Assembly (NCBI GenBank): GCA_963573305.1
Contig: OY754338.1
Span: 47,023,531-47,087,530 of the forward strand
Direction: 5' to 3'
DNA length: 64,000 bases
Source of the DNA: Pyrrhosoma nymphula
Taxonomy: Eukaryota > Arthropoda > Insecta > Odonata > Coenagrionidae
Both the position numbers and the translations under genes were made by a program. How positions within the stretch are numbered: position 1 is the stretch's first letter; every line of letters begins with the position of its first letter. Below, in pieces: positions 61,691 through 64,000 of this stretch. The notes under the pieces are model-generated. The model saw nothing but the letters and a program-made list of their open reading frames with translations. It did not search any database and was not told the DNA's origin.

Positions 61691-62069
61691 ACAATGATTT
61701 TTAAAAATTCTCACCCGATCCCATATACGATTCCCCTTGTACGTTTTCCGTCTTGATTTTTTTTGTATCCCGTTGTAAGCTTTTATCGTCTTGCTGGCTT
61801 CTCTCTTTTACCTTTACTGGAACACAGCTTAGACATGGCTGACAAAATACTATATAGATCTAGACGCTGAAATCCTGTAAGTAAAATGTAAGTAACTAGC
61901 CAAAAGCGAGTTATATTAACTTACGTGTGATATCACACAATCTGATGAGGTTATTCTGTTGATTATCACTGTGGTGATCTACCGGAGAAGGTAGGTTTAA
62001 ATGGAAGAGAGGAAGTATCCTTTCGGGTTTTTTGGTGCAAGACCCTATCTTTTCACGATTTCTTTCTTC

Positions 62070-62215
62070 TTTTCAGCGTGTCCTTCACCCCGTCCACAAA
62101 ACGTATTCTAATTCTCCCCCTTCACCGCTTACCTAATATCCTTGCTCTATCACGGTCTTCAGCATCCCTTCGCCTTTCCTTACCTCTTCCAACCGCTTAC
62201 TCTTACTTAAATTAT
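62070..62215 (-). mobile_element. RTE-type LINE 3' end, fragment
   Basis: Minus strand reads KRLEEVRKGEGMLKTVIEQG, then in another frame GRIRIRFVDGVKDTLKR. It is the same C-terminal tail as at 8290-8702. Confidence 0.55.
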
Positions 62216-64000
62216 ACTTACTTCCAACCGCTTACTTAAATTATATAGAAGAATACACACACCTAAGTATTTTACAATTTCGGAATATGAAGTAGGCATG
62301 TGAGACGTGCTTGTGGTAATGGCTAGCTTTGTATAAAAATGCTTGATTTATCCTTAAATACAGCTAATTTTTAACGTGTCGAAAAATCTATCTTACCAGC
62401 CTCAATGACTGATTTTTTGATGCCTCTCTGGTCGCAGAAATGATGATATTTAAAGCCTGTCCTCTCCACTGTGTAATTTCATAATTTTATTCTCATGATC
62501 CAATCGACCGCTTCGATGCTTTGACAAATAGTTTCCATCTCGTCAGGTAAAATAATTGTGTTCCTCAAGGAGTAACGGATTTAGTTTTTGTGAAAATATT
62601 GACTCAGAAGCTACTTCGGAGATTTTTCCTAAATATTGACCTACGGTCTGTGTGATTCTGTGTGAGGTGTTATAATTGGTTTTTGACTATATTAGAATTA
62701 ATTCGCGACCCTTTGTTATCTCGAGGATTGGTCGGATGTTAAACAAAAACTCAACTACATGTGACCAACCCTTCATAATTTAATTATTCCATCTTAAGGT
62801 CAAATCAAGGCACACATAAAGGTCCACAATCAAGTAAGTATAAAAACATTTTACTTTTAAATTGTCTCCTATTATTATATAACATCTCGGCCAGTATTTA
62901 AATTTGTAATACTGTAGGTACTCGTTGAAGGTGATGTAAAAGTATCCAAAAGCATGTCTAGCATTCCTATTACGTACATTTCACTAAAATTCAAATCCTG
63001 ACTCCTTAAACTCGAGACATCAGGAGTCGAAATAATGATATTATCCTAGCGAACTTAATGATGTATTGGCTATCTTTGCTTCAATCATTTAATTCGGTAT
63101 TTTTTGCCTATGTAGTGAGGATTATCATCATCATTGGATATTCTATCATCAGGTGATTGTTAGGTTTTTGGAGTCCTTTCCGTAACCTCTCAAGTTATGG
63201 GACATTTTTACACTTTACCTCATATTAATAGCTCCCCGTCAAGTCTCCTGCGTTCCTCATACCCTCTGCCTCTCCCTTCGTCGACCAGGATGCCTATACT
63301 TTTCCTTCATGCTCCACGCTTCCCCAGCGTTCTCCCCTCTTATCACCTTCCTCAACGTGTTCTCCTCTCTCAACACGTCCACCAACCATCCCTTCTGCAT
63401 TATCCGAATCTCCGCCACCAACATCCTCTCTACTCTCCCACCCCATCAAACACCTCGTTCGTCTTCCTCGCCACCCAGCTCACCATTCTTCTACAAACGT
63501 GAGAATAATATGCACCTTAAAGTATACACGGGCTGCGATGGCAGGTAGTCAACGTACCGGCCTTGCAATCTGGGATAAAATCCTACCGCGAGTATGAAGG
63601 ATGTGTTTATGTTTAGGTTAAGGTTTCACAGTGCAAAAAATCCATAGGAGTCGAAGCACAAGAAGCCCGAATGCAAGATTTATTCAGAATATGCTTTGTG
63701 TGTTTAACGATCGAGACGTTTATATAGCGTAGTAGGATTTAATACCTTTGCATTGAAGGATTTTTTTTCTCGATAATGAGTAACAGAGGCACGGAATGCA
63801 AATTGTGTATACATATAAAATGTGACCCATCATGACATATGGTGCGGAAATGAGATCTGAAACAACGCACTCTAAAAGGAAGCCATTGAAAGAAACAGAA
63901 ATGCGGACTATGAGAATGATGACGGTCAACGTTCTTTTGGATAGATAAAGCAACGTCGAATTAAGGCTGCAGACAGATGGACGATGATAGATAAACGATG

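Larger units (their letters stand above)
56057..64000. other. spastin intron 1 and beyond, no further exon seen
   Basis: No MIT-completing or AAA exon was recognised in these 7.9 kb. Contents: an open stretch at 56556-56921 without known similarity, a hairpin at 58939-58983, tRNA-like repeats near 59215-59290, 60440-60560 and 61590-61690, a C-rich block at 59930-60240 and an RTE tail at 62070-62215. Confidence 0.55.

Noticed and set aside
63197..63548. Open frames over C/T-rich DNA near the right edge; the minus strand weakly resembles a LINE tail
   Set aside because: The resemblance is too weak to assign and the plus-strand peptides are Ser/Pro/Leu-rich composition artefacts.

Overview
The window is eukaryotic nuclear DNA, AT-rich and full of transposon debris, and almost certainly from an arthropod, most likely an insect with large introns. 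The reasons are GT-AG introns of 0.1 to 13.8 kb, metazoan genes (mitochondrial PNPase and spastin), and a repeat mix of RTE-type and Jockey-type LINEs, Penelope, hAT, piggyBac, P-element/THAP, pogo/Tigger and tRNA-derived SINEs. I cannot name the species. No bacterial operons, CRISPR arrays or ribosome binding sites are expected or seen.

Two host genes are supported. The first is PNPT1, the mitochondrial polyribonucleotide nucleotidyltransferase, on the minus strand. It reads through 11 exons from the start codon at 47167 to the stop at 14508. All junctions are GT-AG, the phases join, and the predicted protein is 784 residues: presequence, two RNase PH domains with a helical linker, KH and S1. 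The second is spastin on the plus strand. Only coding exon 1 (55612-56056) was found, encoding the basic N-terminus, the membrane hairpin and the start of the MIT domain; the gene continues past the right edge. The two genes are divergently transcribed with about 8.4 kb between their starts.

Layout: 1-2.7 kb is an RTE-type LINE on the minus strand. 4.3-5.6 kb is a nearly intact Jockey-type reverse transcriptase. 6.2-8.7 kb holds a small terminal-inverted-repeat element, a hAT element with target duplication and an RTE 3' end. 9.2-11.4 kb holds two nested inverted-repeat elements built from short repeated motifs. 14.5-47.2 kb is PNPT1. Its introns carry hAT elements with exact 8-bp target duplications, a broken THAP/P-type transposase, and a LINE interrupted by a piggyBac element exactly at TTAA and by a Tigger-like element at TA. 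They also carry several other LINE fragments and SINEs. 48.0-55.5 kb is a repeat-rich intergenic stretch with a second piggyBac transposase remnant, a Penelope GIY-YIG remnant, a Tigger remnant and palindromes. 56-64 kb is spastin intron 1 sequence with scattered repeats.

No intact novel protein system was found. The strongest unusual material is the insertion stratigraphy inside PNPT1 intron 9, the motif-array inverted-repeat elements at 9-11 kb, 15-17 kb and 48 kb, and a recurring motif that resembles part of a hammerhead ribozyme core. All family assignments were made by reading the sequence, without database searches.
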